The notes under the pieces: model-generated
Seen by the model: only the letters and a program-made list of their open reading frames with translations
Told to the model about the DNA's origin: nothing
Database searches by the model: none
In this document: positions 42,041 to 53,123 of the stretch, in pieces
How positions within the stretch are numbered: position 1 is the stretch's first letter
How the letters are laid out: the number at the start of each line of letters is the position of its first letter
Source of the DNA: Merluccius polli
Lineage: Eukaryota > Chordata > Actinopteri > Gadiformes > Merlucciidae
Length of the DNA: 64,000 nt
NCBI GenBank assembly: GCA_030340625.1
Contig: JAOPHQ010002041.1
Location: 67,001-131,000 of the forward strand
Direction of reading: 5' to 3'
Position numbers and translations under genes: made by a program

Positions 42041-44077
42041 GAAAGTATTTTGAGCAACACAGTCGAATTCAAGTGGAGAGGTGGTATCATCTGGTGGATA
42101 GCCAAACGATCCTTGGGGCAATTCAACGAGAAAGCTACGGCTTTCAGACATTCTTTGCAAATAGGATTGGAGAGATTCGAACCAGCACCAACATTCAGGA
42201 CTGGCAGTGGATTCCTGGACCACAAAACATCGCTGATGTAATCACCAGAGGTGCCAGCCCTCAAGCCCTTGGTCAGGACTCAGAGTGGCAAAATGGCCCG
42301 AAGTTCCTGGAGTCGCCTCCAAGTGAGTGGCCAGTAAAATCAGCCAAAGAACTGGCCGCCACGGCCAGAGAGAACATTGACAAGTTACAGAAGAAAGCTT
42401 TTGTTGCAGCACTATCAAGAGCCAGAATGGAGAGTCAAGAACCGGAACCTACAAACCCGAGGAGAGCACCGGCAGGGTCAGCAATTCAGAACCTCTTTGA
42501 TGTAAGGCGGTTCAGTACTCTAACTCGACTGGTCAAGACAGTCGCGTGGATTTGGAGAGCAGGGAAGAGGTTCCTTGGAAAGAACAAAGCCCTAAGCAAT
42601 CCAAAGTGGGAGGCAATCTCCTTGACAGGAGTCATAACAGTAAGAGAACGAGAAAATGCTCTGAAAGACGTTTTTGTGCTGCACAATTGGGCACAACCTT
42701 CCCAAGCACCACAACAGACCGACTGGTAGCCTATAAGGACCAGGATACCGGGCTGATGGTTTGTGGTGGCCGAGTGCAGGGTTTTGAAGAGGATAACCTT
42801 GCTGTTCCCATCCTGCCCATCGATGCCTGGGTGTCCATGCTGCTAGCTCGGGAGGCTCACGGGGAGAGTCATGACGGAGTGGCTGGGACCTTGTTGAGAA
42901 TGAGAAGGAAGGCTTGGGTCGTTAAAGGAAGGAGAGTTGCTCAAAAAGTCGTTGATCACTGCATAAGCTGCAAAAGGGCAAAAGCCAAGAAATGTCAACA
43001 AATAATGAGCGATCTGCCGCCTGAAAGAACGGAACCTGCTGCTCCCTTTGAATTCACGACGGTAGACCTCTTTGGACGATGACGTCAAAAAGAGGGTAAA
43101 GCTCAAAGTCTGGGGAGTGGTCTTTTGCTGTATGGCCAGCAGAGCCATCCACACAGTTAGTCAACACCTTGTCAAGTGAAGGGTTTCTGATGGCCTATCA
43201 AAGATTCACGGCAATCCGTGGGCACCCCAGGAAGATCTGGTCAGATCCAGGCACCAATTTTATTGGCGCAAAGCCAGTCTTGGTGGAACTGTACACATTT
43301 TTGGACAACCTGGACAGAGCAACCCTGGAGGAGAACGCAGCTAAAAATGGAACAGAGTGGATGTGGAAAATCCATCCTGCCGATTCTCCACACAGGAATG
43401 GCGCTGCGGAAGCTGCTGTGCGTATTGTGAAGAGAGCGCTCCAAAGTTTTGTAAAGGAATCGTCACTCAGTTATAGTGAGTTTCAGACAGCTCTTTGCAT
43501 AGCAGCCAACCTGTCAAATGAACGCCCAATCGATGCCAGGATACAAAGCCGGGAAGACTGCATTCGATACATCACACCAAATACTCTTCTGCTTGGCCGA
43601 GCATCTCAGTGCGGAGACATCAATACTTTTGACTTTTCCAGCTACCCCTACAAAAGGCTTAGAGCAATGCAATCAGAGGTGAACAAGTTCTGGAGGAGCT
43701 GGAGCCAACTCGCTGGTCCTAACTTGTTTATAAGAAGCAAGTGGCACACCACTCAGAGAAATGTGACTGTTGGAGACATTGTGTGGTTAAGTGACCAAAA
43801 TGCACTGAGGGGGCAATTCAAGTTGGGCAAAGTGGTCAGTACCAATCCGGACCACAAAGGTGTTGTGAGAGACGTTAACGTACGGACCTTTCCAAGCTAC
43901 TCCATTCCTCTGACAAGAGTTTCGAAAGGAAAGTCAAGGCATTCCACTCAGGATAAAGAGAGGATCCAAGCTACAATTGTTCACAGAGATGTTAGGCGAC
44001 TGGTTGTCTTACTTCCAGTAGAAGAACAAATGGCAAGTCAAGACAGCAATACAGAAGGAGACCAAGTTCAAACCTAG
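42022..44077 (+). pseudogene. BEL/Pao pol C-terminal part (RNase H end, integrase), frameshifted
   Basis: Continues the polyprotein in at least four frame segments: about 42022-42729, 42650-43082, 43075-43150 and 43150-44077. Visible parts are the end of RNase H (WYHLVDSQTILGAI), an integrase HHCC zinc domain (HGESHDGV ... CISCKRAK), and an integrase core with Asp in FTTVDLFG, Asp in WSDPGTNF and Glu in GAAEAAVR. A C-terminal region follows to TAG at about 44075. The breaks make autonomous movement unlikely. Confidence 0.85.
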
Positions 44078-44102
44078 ACTTCAAAGTTTGACTTTAAAGC
44101 GG

Positions 44103-44142
44103 CGATCTTCCAAGTAGTTCCATTGGAAGATCGAGTGGGAGG
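44103..44142 (+). other. hairpin and polypurine tract before the 3' LTR
   Basis: cgatcttccaa pairs with ttggaagatcg across a 9-base loop (44103-44133). It is followed by gagtgggagg, a polypurine tract that directly abuts the LTR. Confidence 0.75.
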
Positions 44143-44974
44143 TGTCAAGCCAAACCAAAGAAATTAACCTAATTAATTAACCTAAATAAACCCACACAAA
44201 CCGGAAGGAACCTTTGTCCATTCCAAGTTGCACACGGACTAAAAAAAGGGCAGGACACAACACAAAGACGTGATTTGGGACGGCAGTGGAGAGAAGGAAG
44301 TTGAGTGCTTGTCCTCACCAACAACACATCAATCCCATGCAACCAAGGCATCTACAAACACCAGAGAGGCAGCCGGTAAGAAACCAGACTCAGCGGCGAA
44401 GACTGTGGATGGTTAACTGGAAGGTTTGTGCGAGCGCTAGCCCGCTAGCGCTAGACACAGTGCCGTGCGGCAATGCTGGTTGCTGATTAACCCTAGAAAT
44501 GCCAGCGTGGTAAATGTATGGACTTCTGTTGATGTTATGATTGTTTAAGTTAAACGGGTTGAGGTATGACACATGATTTAGAAGGATTACGGTGTTATAG
44601 GATTATGGGATGTTATTATTTAAATAAGTAAATATTATACGTATTAATATTTAAAACTATAATATTGAAGTTAAAAAATCCCTGAATAACGTTAAATATT
44701 GGGAGACTTTATTTTGTACTTTCATTAATTTAAGGGAAATGGGCAATAATTGTAAAAAATGTATATTTGCATTTAATTTCACGTTATAAAACAACCTTTT
44801 TCTGGGGTCTTTATTCAAAGGTTTTTCACCTTGCTGACAACTAAAAATACCTCAATAAAGAAAGATGAAGAGGAAAAAAGTTTGGTTATTGAGTGAAATC
44901 CAGAAAGAACTCTGAGTGGATGCACCATCTCTTTCAAGTGGAGAATGCAAATAAAAAAGGGGAAGAACTTGACA
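44143..44974 (+). repeat. 3' LTR of the BEL/Pao element
   Basis: 832 bp, TGTCAAGCC to TTGACA. Longer than the 5' LTR because of an inserted ctagcccgctagcgctag near 44440 and five bases near 44480. It abuts minisatellite 1 of unit 5 with no intervening unit DNA. Confidence 0.9.
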
Positions 44975-45128
44975 TTAATTTTGCTGAAGGTTGGAATCCT
45001 TGGCGTTTCTTATTAATTTTGCTGAAGGTTTGAGTCCTTGGCGTTTCTTATTAATGTTACTGAAGGTTAGAGTCCTTGGCGTTTCTTATTAATTTTGCTT
45101 GAGGTTAAAGTCTTTGGTGTTTTTTTAA
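44975..45128 (+). repeat. minisatellite 1, unit 5 (4 copies)
   Basis: Starts immediately at the retrotransposon end. Shares private variants with unit 3 (aggtttgagtcc, aatgttactg). Unit 5 has no LTR, exon 1 or PBS-like site upstream of this point. Confidence 0.9.
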
Positions 45129-45294
45129 GGCTGAAGTCTCGTATGATACTGTGTTAAATTCGGATGTGTAGAAACCTGGGAAACCAGTGGAGTTGTATCA
45201 GATGCGATAAGATGTTGAGTGGGAACATATTGCTGGCAATGTTTCCATCCTCAAAGAGCTAAGCTAACTTGCATTAATCATAATACCTTTTGTG

Positions 45295-45573
45295 GGCTTT
45301 GTCTCCCACTAAGAGGAGTGGGGGAAGTGCATGTCTTGTGAGGCTTTGTCTCCCACTAAGAGGAGTGGGGGAAGTGCATGTCTTGTGAGGCTTTGTCTCC
45401 CACTAAGAGGAGTGGGGGAAGTGCATGTCTTGTGAGGCTTTGTCTCCCACTAAGAGGAGTGGGGGAAGTGCATGTCTTGTGAGGCTTTGTCTCCCACTAA
45501 GAGCAGTGGGGGAAGTGCATGTCTTGTGAGGCTTTGTCTCCCACTAAGAGGAGTGGGGGAAGTGCATGTCTTG
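45295..45573 (+). repeat. minisatellite 2, unit 5 (6 copies)
   Basis: 47-bp unit, six copies, the fifth with gagcag. Confidence 0.95.
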
Positions 45574-45929
45574 GGGGTTATCAGTTTTATGGCCCCAGGT
45601 GTGGCCAATGTTTAGACTACAAAAGGGGAGAGAAAGAGAGTAAACTTACCCTTCACTCTAATTTATAGATATATATTAAACAGTGCCAGTAGACTCGAAC
45701 ACATGCACACATATATGGTCATATACACAGTATTAAGTAGGAAGATATAAAGTGTGTTCAGTTAGATAAGAGCAGTGGGTCTATGCTATAGCAATATCAC
45801 ACACCGGGAGCATAGACAAGATCTCGTGGGAGCTTGCAGGACCTGATAAATTTACCAATCCCTGTAAGCCATATTTGGAGTTCAGGCACTCCACCATAGG
45901 TTTTAATCCTCAGACTCCATGTTTAGAGT

Positions 45930-46056
45930 CAGTGTGCCCGCCTCCTAGTGGATTATGTATGCTGCCATCTTGTGGCCATGTGCTGTTAATACAGCTTATA
46001 TATTTCGTCCTGTTCCCTTGTGGCTATGTGAGGATATTACAGCCTGTTGTATGTAC
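45930..46056 (-). repeat. inverted LTR fragment, unit 5
   Basis: Reverse complement of the LTR type found in the other units, although this unit no longer has the direct LTR. Confidence 0.85.
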
Positions 46057-46180
46057 TGTTTTTTTTCCCGTCACAATAGTTATATAGTGCAGTTTGTATG
46101 CACATTTTTTGAATATTAATTAATTCAGTTTTAAATATTACAGTATAATATATATATATTTAATAATCTCTCTCTCCTAG

Positions 46181-46529
46181 GAGTGAAATTCCAGCTGACA
46201 CAGCGCAGGTATTACCCTGTCCCCAGTGTCAGAGGAGCCATGGTGATCTGTACGGCCGACTGCTGAGGAGTGGATAAATCCAAGTGGAGACTGGCCTCCT
46301 CCCATACATCGCAGCCTCCTCTCAAGAGCAAGTCAGAGCCTCCCCAGAACCCGTCCAGAAGACGAGCAAGATTAACGCAGATGAAGCCAGACGCCACTGT
46401 TGTAAGCAGTGCGGAAAAACCTTTCGTCAATCTAGTAGTCTGAAGAGACACCAGCGCATCCATACAGGAGAAAAACTGTACCACTGTCAGCAGTGTGGGA
46501 AGACGTTCAGTGATCCAAGTAATTTTGAG
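46181..46529 (+). CDS. ZNF-5 exon 2, two fingers, upstream stop
   Basis: 349 bp, normal splice sites. TAA at 46275-46277 in the finger frame. Both fingers after it are intact. No ATG; probably untranslated. Confidence 0.5.
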
Positions 46530-46785
46530 GTACATCAGCGCATTCGCATCACACGGTCTTCTATCCTACCAGGGTACTTCACAATGTAATTGGCGTGTAT
46601 TGTTATGGTTTAATGATATAAGGGCGAGTCAGATATTCCCATAGCAGCTCAACCAGTCTGCCACCATCATTTTCACAGATCTGTTTTACTGTTTACCTGA
46701 TTTGATCACATTCTAAATGCCTAGTTGACCAATTAGATTGCTATTGGAACTACCTATTGTATAATTGTCAACATCCCAACTCCAG

Positions 46786-47742
46786 GTACACCAGCGTCTT
46801 CACACAGGAGAGAGAATGTACTGCTGTGGAAAGTGTGGGGAAACTTTTAATAAATCTGGTGATCTGAAGAAACACCAGGGCATCCATACAGGAGAAAAAC
46901 TATACCACTGTCAGCAGTGTGGAAAAACCTTTAGTGACTCTAGTTCTCTGAAGAGACACCAGCGCATCCATACAGGAGAGAAACCGTACCAATGTCAGCA
47001 GTGTGGAAAAACCTTTAGTGACTCTAGTTCTCTGAAGACTCACCAGCGCATCCATACAGGAGAGAAACCGTACCACTGTAAGCAGTGTGGAAATACCTTT
47101 ACTAAATCTACTCATCTAAAGAATCACCAGCGCATCCATACAGGAGAGAAACCGTACCAATGTCAGCAGTGTGGAAAAACCTTTAGTCGGTCTAATGATC
47201 TGAAGCTTCACCAGCACATCCACACAGGAGAGAAACCGTACCACTGTCAGCAGTGTGGAAAAACCTTTACTAAATCTACTGATCTAAAGAGACACCAGCG
47301 CATCCATACAGGAGAGAAACCGTACCAATGTCAGCAGTGTGGGAAGACTTTTAGGCTTTCTAATAATCTGAAGATTCACCAGCGCATCCATACAGGAGAG
47401 AAACCGTACCAATGTCAGTGTGGAAAAACCTTTATTCGGTCTAATGATCTGAAGATTCACCAGCGCATCCATACAGGAGAGAAACCGTACCAATGTCAGC
47501 AGTGTGGAAAAACGTTTAGTCGGTCTAATACTCTGAATCTTCACCAGCGCATCCATACAGGAGAGAAACCGTACCACTGTCAGCAGTGTGGAAAAACCTT
47601 TAATCAGTCTGGTCCTCTGAAGAGACACCAGCGCATCCATACAGGAGAGAAACCGTACCACTGTCAGCAGTGTGGAAAAACCTTTAATCAGTCTGGTCCT
47701 CTGAAGATTCACCAGCGCATCCATACAGGAGAGAAACCGTAA
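46786..47742 (+). CDS. ZNF-5 exon 3: single 11-finger exon with stop
   Basis: ATG at 46816; 308 aa. Contacts: KGDK, DSSR, DSST, KTHN, RNDL, KTDR, LNNI, RNDI, RNTL, QGPR, QGPI, then TGEKP and TAA 47740-47742. The exon runs on to a donor at 47790 (1005 bp = 12 x 84 minus 3). The main cassette and the stop-bearing last cassette are fused with no intron. Finger 8 has lost one codon between the cysteines (YQCQCGKTF, CxC instead of CxxC), which should impair zinc binding. Confidence 0.86.
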   Translation, partial: VHQRLHTGERMYCCGKCGETFNKSGDLKKHQGIHTGEKLYHCQQCGKTFSDSSSLKRHQRIHTGEKPYQCQQCGKTFSDSSSLKTHQRIHTGEKPYHCKQCGNTFTKSTHLKNHQRIHTGEKPYQCQQCGKTFSRSNDLKLHQHIHTGEKPYHCQQCGKTFTKSTDLKRHQRIHTGEKPYQCQQCGKTFRLSNNLKIHQRIHTGEKPYQCQCGKTFIRSNDLKIHQRIHTGEKPYQCQQCGKTFSRSNTLNLHQRIHTGEKPYHCQQCGKTFNQSGPLKRHQRIHTGEKPYHCQQCGKTFNQSGPLKIHQRIHTGEKP

Positions 47743-48048
47743 CACTGTCAGCAGTGTGGCAAGACTTTCAGTGATCCAAGTAATTTTAAGGTACATCAGT
47801 GCATTCACATCACACGGTCTTCTATCCTACCAGGATACTTTACAATGTAATTGGCGTTGATTGTTGTGGTTTAATGAGGTCAGGGTGCATCAGATGTTCT
47901 TATAGCAGCACAAAGCGGTCCGTCACCATCGTTTTAAGAGGTCTGTTCTGCCTTTACCTGATGTGATCACATTCTTAATGCCTAGTTGACCAATCAGATT
48001 ACTTAATTGGAACTACCCATTGTATAATTGTTGACATCCCTACTCCAG

Positions 48049-48425
48049 GTATACCGACGTCTTCACACAGGAGAGAGAAAATCAACACCCAAACACATGT
48101 CTTGAAGAAAGAAAATAGTTTCCAAACATCTGTAATGTGGTCCTTACTGTTGTGTCATGAATCTCCAAGTAGTCTATTTCTTCTACTCATTTGTTTTCAG
48201 ATAGTTTATACTCCATGGCCATGCCATTCACCTTGTTTTCCTCACCCATCTCCTCATCTGCAGGTTATTTCCTCATTAGTCCCTCAGTTTATATACCTGT
48301 CCACTTCCCTTTGTTCCCTCACAGATTGTCTTTGCATTGTGCTTCGTTCGATGGCATTCACTACCTGATTCCCTTGTCATAGATTGTTTTGTTTTTTTAA
48401 ATAAATCGTGTGGATTTTTGCTGGT
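48049..48425 (+). other. ZNF-5 terminal exon
   Basis: Acceptor ctactccag|gtataccg (Tyr for His in the old finger frame); AATAAA at 48400-48405. Confidence 0.6.
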
Positions 48426-48560
48426 CATTTTGTCGTGCTTTTGGGTTCACCTCTGTTCTTGTTCAGTGAGTGTGACAATATGTAAACTTGTTACACTTAT
48501 AATTATGGTGTGCTGGTGTTTCTCTGAAGAAACACCAGCACAAACACACAAAGTGAAGAA

Positions 48561-50307
48561 GTAAAACATCTGTTTTTCTAGTCTGACATGTAGATTGATA
48601 TTTGCTGTTTGATATGTAACGTTAAGTATGTAAAGGTTGAGCCGAGATAACTTTGATTATTGAGGAATAATGATTTATTGTTCATATTCATTCAATTTTA
48701 AAATGATTGTCAATGTTCACACATCTATGGAAGCATTTTAAGGACAATCAAATGAAAATGCAATAGAGAGGTGCAGGAATGAGTCCTAAAACCCGGAAAT
48801 CCGTTAGCATTTTGGCACTTCCAGTTCTCAAAGTCAACAGGTTTTTTGAATGGGTTTTTGGTTAGATGCCTGAAATAAGAGCTGTGGTTTTACACAAGCT
48901 TAAGAGATGGCCGTTTTGGTCTGCGACATAAATTATGTCAGTAAATACCCCGCTGGTGAATTTTGAAGCTTTGACGTGTCTTAAAAAACTTCTGGTGATT
49001 GCATTTACGCTTCAAAAATCATAGTTGGTGAAGATTATCTTGCTTAACAAAACATGAGTATCAGACATTTTTGTTTGCCGCAACGCTTATGTTCTGCAAT
49101 AATGCAAAATCCAATGGGAAAAACCCCTTGGCTTTTTGTCGAGGGAACCCAGGGCGACACTAACTTCCAGGTTGGCCTACAAAAATACATCATCCCTGCA
49201 CCACTCTATAGCACTAATGCTTTTTATTTTTCATAATATAAACGGCATTATTTGAGTCAAATAAAATGAAAATGCAATCATACAATTAGCATTTGATTTT
49301 GCCAAACATGCCTGCTTTAAAGTGGACATATTCAAATGCAAAGGAAAATCAATTAGCATTTTCAAACTATGCTCCGCTAGCCTGGCAAGCCAGACCCACA
49401 TCAGAAAGATGTCGGGTCTGGCACTGCTCCATTGGCAGTGTGGGCGGGATAAACGGTTGTCTTTCAAGTTCCCTCTGCACGCAATAGGATAGCGCCACAA
49501 CAGCCGCGTGAAGCTGGCCCCCCATGTTATTCAGAAATTATTAAAAACACTGCTATTCGTTTGTGCCGTAAAAATTATCGTTTGTGCTGTTAAGGGTTTT
49601 AAGTAATTAAACTTTACATTTTCTGGCCAGTGACGTCACTCAGCCCCCCATACTTGTCCACATTTCCCCAAAATAGTCTCAATCGTTTGTGCTACGTTTG
49701 TGCTGATTTGTGCCGTCAAAAGAAACATTTGTGCTACTTCGGTTTTTAAGTTATCAGGCTTTATTTGTTACACGCGTGACGTCACCCAGCCCCCCATCAA
49801 TGTCCAAATCTCACCAAAATGGTCTCAATCGTTTGTGCTACGTTTGTGCTGATTTGTGCCGTCAAAAGAAACATTTGTGCTACTTCGGTTTTTAAGTTAT
49901 CGGGCTTTATTTGTTACACGTGTGACGTCACCCAGCCCCCCATCAATGTCCAAATCTCACCAAAATGGTCTCAATCGTTAGTGCTGTTTGTGCTGATTTG
50001 TGCTGTTAAAAGTAACATTTGTCCTACTTCGGTTTTCATGTTAGCATGCTTTATTACAGCGGACCGAGGGCTCTCGGTCTGCGTTTTTCCATATTAGTTT
50101 TCCATATTAGTTTGTACTTATTAATACTATTAAGAAATTAATCTGTAAGTCCTACACACTGACCGGGGGGGTGCTGCGCGATTCTTGAAACATTATTTTT
50201 TTGAACCATCGCTTTGGCGCCCCCCTGGTGCGGCGCCCCTATGCGCCGCATACAGCGCATACTCACTTTTTGCGCCACTGGTCCGAGGACAGCAGCCCTC
50301 TCGGACA
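48561..50307. other. 3' flank of unit 5 with three CRE-like repeats
   Basis: TGACGTCA occurs at 49631-49638, 49777-49784 and 49923-49930, exactly 146 bp apart, inside a tandem repeat (tttgtgctacttcggttttt ... cccagccccccat). No gene seen. Confidence 0.65.
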
Positions 50308-50574
50308 CAGGCAGGCGATGGGTCGGCAACAGGCGGGTAGTCAGGCAGGCAGGGGTCGGCAACAGGCGGGTAGTCAGGCAGGCGACGGGTCGGCAACAGG
50401 CGGGTAGTCAGGCAGGCGACGGGTCAGCAACAGGCGGGTAGTCAGGCAGGCAGGGGTCGGCAACAGGCGGGTAGTCAGGCAGGCGACGGGTCAGCAACAG
50501 GCGGGTAGTCAGGCAGGCAGGGTTCAGCAACAGGCGGGTAGTCAGGCAGGCAGGGTTCAGCAACAGGCGGGTAG
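50308..50574. repeat. minisatellite 3, unit 5 (8 copies)
   Basis: 34-bp G-rich unit, eight copies. Confidence 0.95.
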
Positions 50575-50754
50575 CAGTGGAGGCTTCTATAAGACTACAG
50601 GTGAAGCCAGACGCCACTGTTCTAAGCAGTGCGGAAAAACCTCGTCAATCCAGTAGTCTGAAGAGACACCAGCGCATCCATACAGGAGAAAAACTGTACC
50701 ACTGTCAGCAGTGTGGGAAGATGTTCCCACACAGACGTTCCAAGTCATTTTGAG
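50575..50754 (+). pseudogene. fusion point and broken ZNF-6 exon 2
   Basis: The inter-unit block (cagtggaggcttctataag ... ggtgaagc) joins directly to mid-exon 2 (gaagccagacgccactg) at a GAAGC overlap. Everything between, including the LTR, exon 1 and intron 1, is absent. The remaining exon 2 is frameshifted in finger 1 and carries an insertion in finger 2 (gatgttcccacacagacg). The donor at 50754 is intact. Confidence 0.82.
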
Positions 50755-51010
50755 GTACATCAGCGCATTCACATCACACGGCCTTCTATCCTACCAGGGT
50801 ACTTCACAATGTAATTGGCGTGTATTGTTATGGTTTAATGATATAAGGGCGAGTCAGATCTTCCCATAGCAGCTCAACCTGTCTGCCACCATCATTTTCA
50901 CAGATCTGTTTTACTGTTTACCTGATTTGATCACATTTTAAATGCCTAGTTGACCAATTAGATTGCTATTGGAACTACCTATTGTATAATTGTCAACATC
51001 CCAACTCCAG

Positions 51011-51766
51011 GTACACCAGCGTCTTCACACAGGAGAGAGAATGTACTGCTGTGGAAAGTGTGGGGAAACTTTTAATAAATCTGGTGATCTGAAGAAACAC
51101 CAGGGCATCCATACAGGAGAAAACCTATACCACTGTCAGGAGTGTGGAAAAACCTTTAGTGACTCTAGTTCTCTGAAGATTCACCAGCGCATCCATACAG
51201 GAGAGAAACCGTACCAATGTCAGCAGTGTGGAAAAACCTTTACTAAATCTACTCATCTAAAGAATCACCAGCGCATCCATACTGGAGAGAAACCGTACCA
51301 ATGTCAGCAGTGTGGAAAAACCTTTAGTGACTCTAGTTCTCTGAAGACTCACCAGCGCATCCATACAGGAGAGAAACCGTACCACTGTGAGCAGTGTGGA
51401 AATACCTTTACTAAATCTACTCATCTAAAGAATCACCAGCGCATCCATACTGGAGAGAAACCGTACCAATGTCAGCAGTGTGGAAAAACCTTTAGTCGGT
51501 CTAATGATCTGAAGCTTCACCAGCGCATCCATACAGGAGAGAAACCGTACCACTGTCAGCAGTGTGGAAAAACCTTTATTCAGTCTGGTTCTCTGAAGAG
51601 ACACCAGTGCATCCATACAGGAGAGAAACCGTACCAATGTCAGCAGTGTGGAAAAACCTTTAGTCGGTCTAATGATCTGAGGCGTCACCAGCGCATCCAT
51701 ACAGGAGAGAAACCGTACCAATGTCAGAAGTGTGGGAAGACTTTCAGTGATCCAGGTCATTTTAAG
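51011..51766 (+). CDS. ZNF-6 exon 3: nine-finger cassette
   Basis: 756 bp = 9 x 84. ATG at 51041. Contacts: KGDK, DSSI, KTHN, DSST, KTHN, RNDL, QGSR, RNDR, DGH then V. The KTHN finger appears twice, from an internal two-finger duplication. With exon 4 the product is 309 aa, 11 fingers. The frame is fully open although the unit has no promoter of its own. Confidence 0.86.
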
Positions 51767-52906
51767 GTACGTCAGCACATTGATTCACATCAGTCTTCTA
51801 TCCTACCAGAGTATGATGCAACATAATTGCCATTTATGTTCATGGCTAAATGAGGTTATGGCGCATCAGATCTTCCCATCGCAGCTCAACGCTGTCCGCC
51901 ACCATCATTATAAGAGATCTGTTTTACCCTTTACCTAGGGATGCAGGATAATGTTTTACAACAAGTGGATAACGGTTGATTACCTCAATGCCGATAACCA
52001 GTTAGTAATCTGTAGTTTGTTACCAACCAACTGACATCACTAATAATTGTAAACACAAGTTGCAGTGGACACTGCAGGTGACTTTTAAGATTTGTTGTGG
52101 TAAATCTAGTAGACTTTGTCCCTCCTCTTGGAACCCCAGCTGAACATGTATTTCAAATGGCAATCATGCTGCCGTCCTCTGCGACTGAAAAACGTCCAAA
52201 CCGGCGATGACATGTTTGCTGTTTTGCTCCCTCATCTACTAAGGCCACACCATGTGGCTCTGCTCAGATGCACAATTTAGACGTCATGAGAGTGACAACA
52301 GCGTGCAGCACTGCTGAATTTATCGGCTCCATTTAAAGGCTGTAATTTAATTATCGGAATAAAGCAATTTCTGCATATTTCCCATTATCGTCCGATACTT
52401 TATCACTGTGGTTGTCAAAGTGGAGTCCGGGGACGCCTGGGGCTCCGTGGCATATGGCCATGGGGTCCTGAAAATAATTTATAAAACTCCTACATAATTG
52501 AAAAAAATAAAAAATGTGAAGTAAAACAACCATACCTTTTTGAGATAATTACCACAGTGTCATTTTCTTCAAGAAAAGTTAATTGAGTCAGTAGGCGGAG
52601 CACAAGATTTACAATGCATGTTAATACGTTTCCTGGCAAGTAGTACAAGGACAATATATTTTTTCGGATTCATGGTCATTGAGTTGGATTCAGGATGCAA
52701 ACTATAACAATGGTAGGGGGTCCTTGTAAACATGTATCCATTGTATGGGTTCCTGGCTTGAAGAAGATTGAGAACCCCTGATTTATTGGACCTGATATTT
52801 GTCATGCATCCCTACTTTTACCTGAGACCACATTCTAAATGCCAAGTTGACCAATCAGATTGCTTAATTGGAATAACCCATTGTATAATTGTTGTCCCTA
52901 CTCCAG

Positions 52907-53110
52907 GTACACCAGCGCATCCATACAGGAGAGAAACCGTACCACTGTCAGAAGTGTGGGAAGACCTTTACAACATCTGCTTATCTGAAGCTTCACCAGC
53001 GTCTTCACACAGGAGAGAAACCGTACCACTGTCAGCAGTGTGGGAAGACCTTTACAACATCTGCTTATCTGAAGATTCACCAGCGCATCCATACAGGAGA
53101 GAAACCGTAA
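52907..53110 (+). CDS. ZNF-6 exon 4: two fingers and stop
   Basis: TAYL and TAYI fingers, TAA at 53108-53110. The exon is then interrupted 13 nt later by a transposon and resumes at 54257-54291 to its donor (252 bp in all without the insert). Confidence 0.84.
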   Translation, partial: VHQRIHTGEKPYHCQKCGKTFTTSAYLKLHQRLHTGEKPYHCQQCGKTFTTSAYLKIHQRIHTGEKP

Positions 53111-53123
53111 CACTGTCAGCAGT

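Larger units (their letters stand above)
37020..44974 (+). mobile_element. BEL/Pao-type LTR retrotransposon
   Basis: Two LTRs (809 and 832 bp, TGT...ACA) flank gag-pol in the BEL/Pao order: Gag, zinc motifs, protease, RT, RNase H, integrase. The LTRs differ by about four substitutions and two small insertions (18 and 5 bp), indicating a young copy. The 3' part of pol is frameshifted several times. No target duplication is seen: catag is on the left and ttaat on the right. The left and right flanks belong to different parts of the ZNF unit. Confidence 0.9.
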
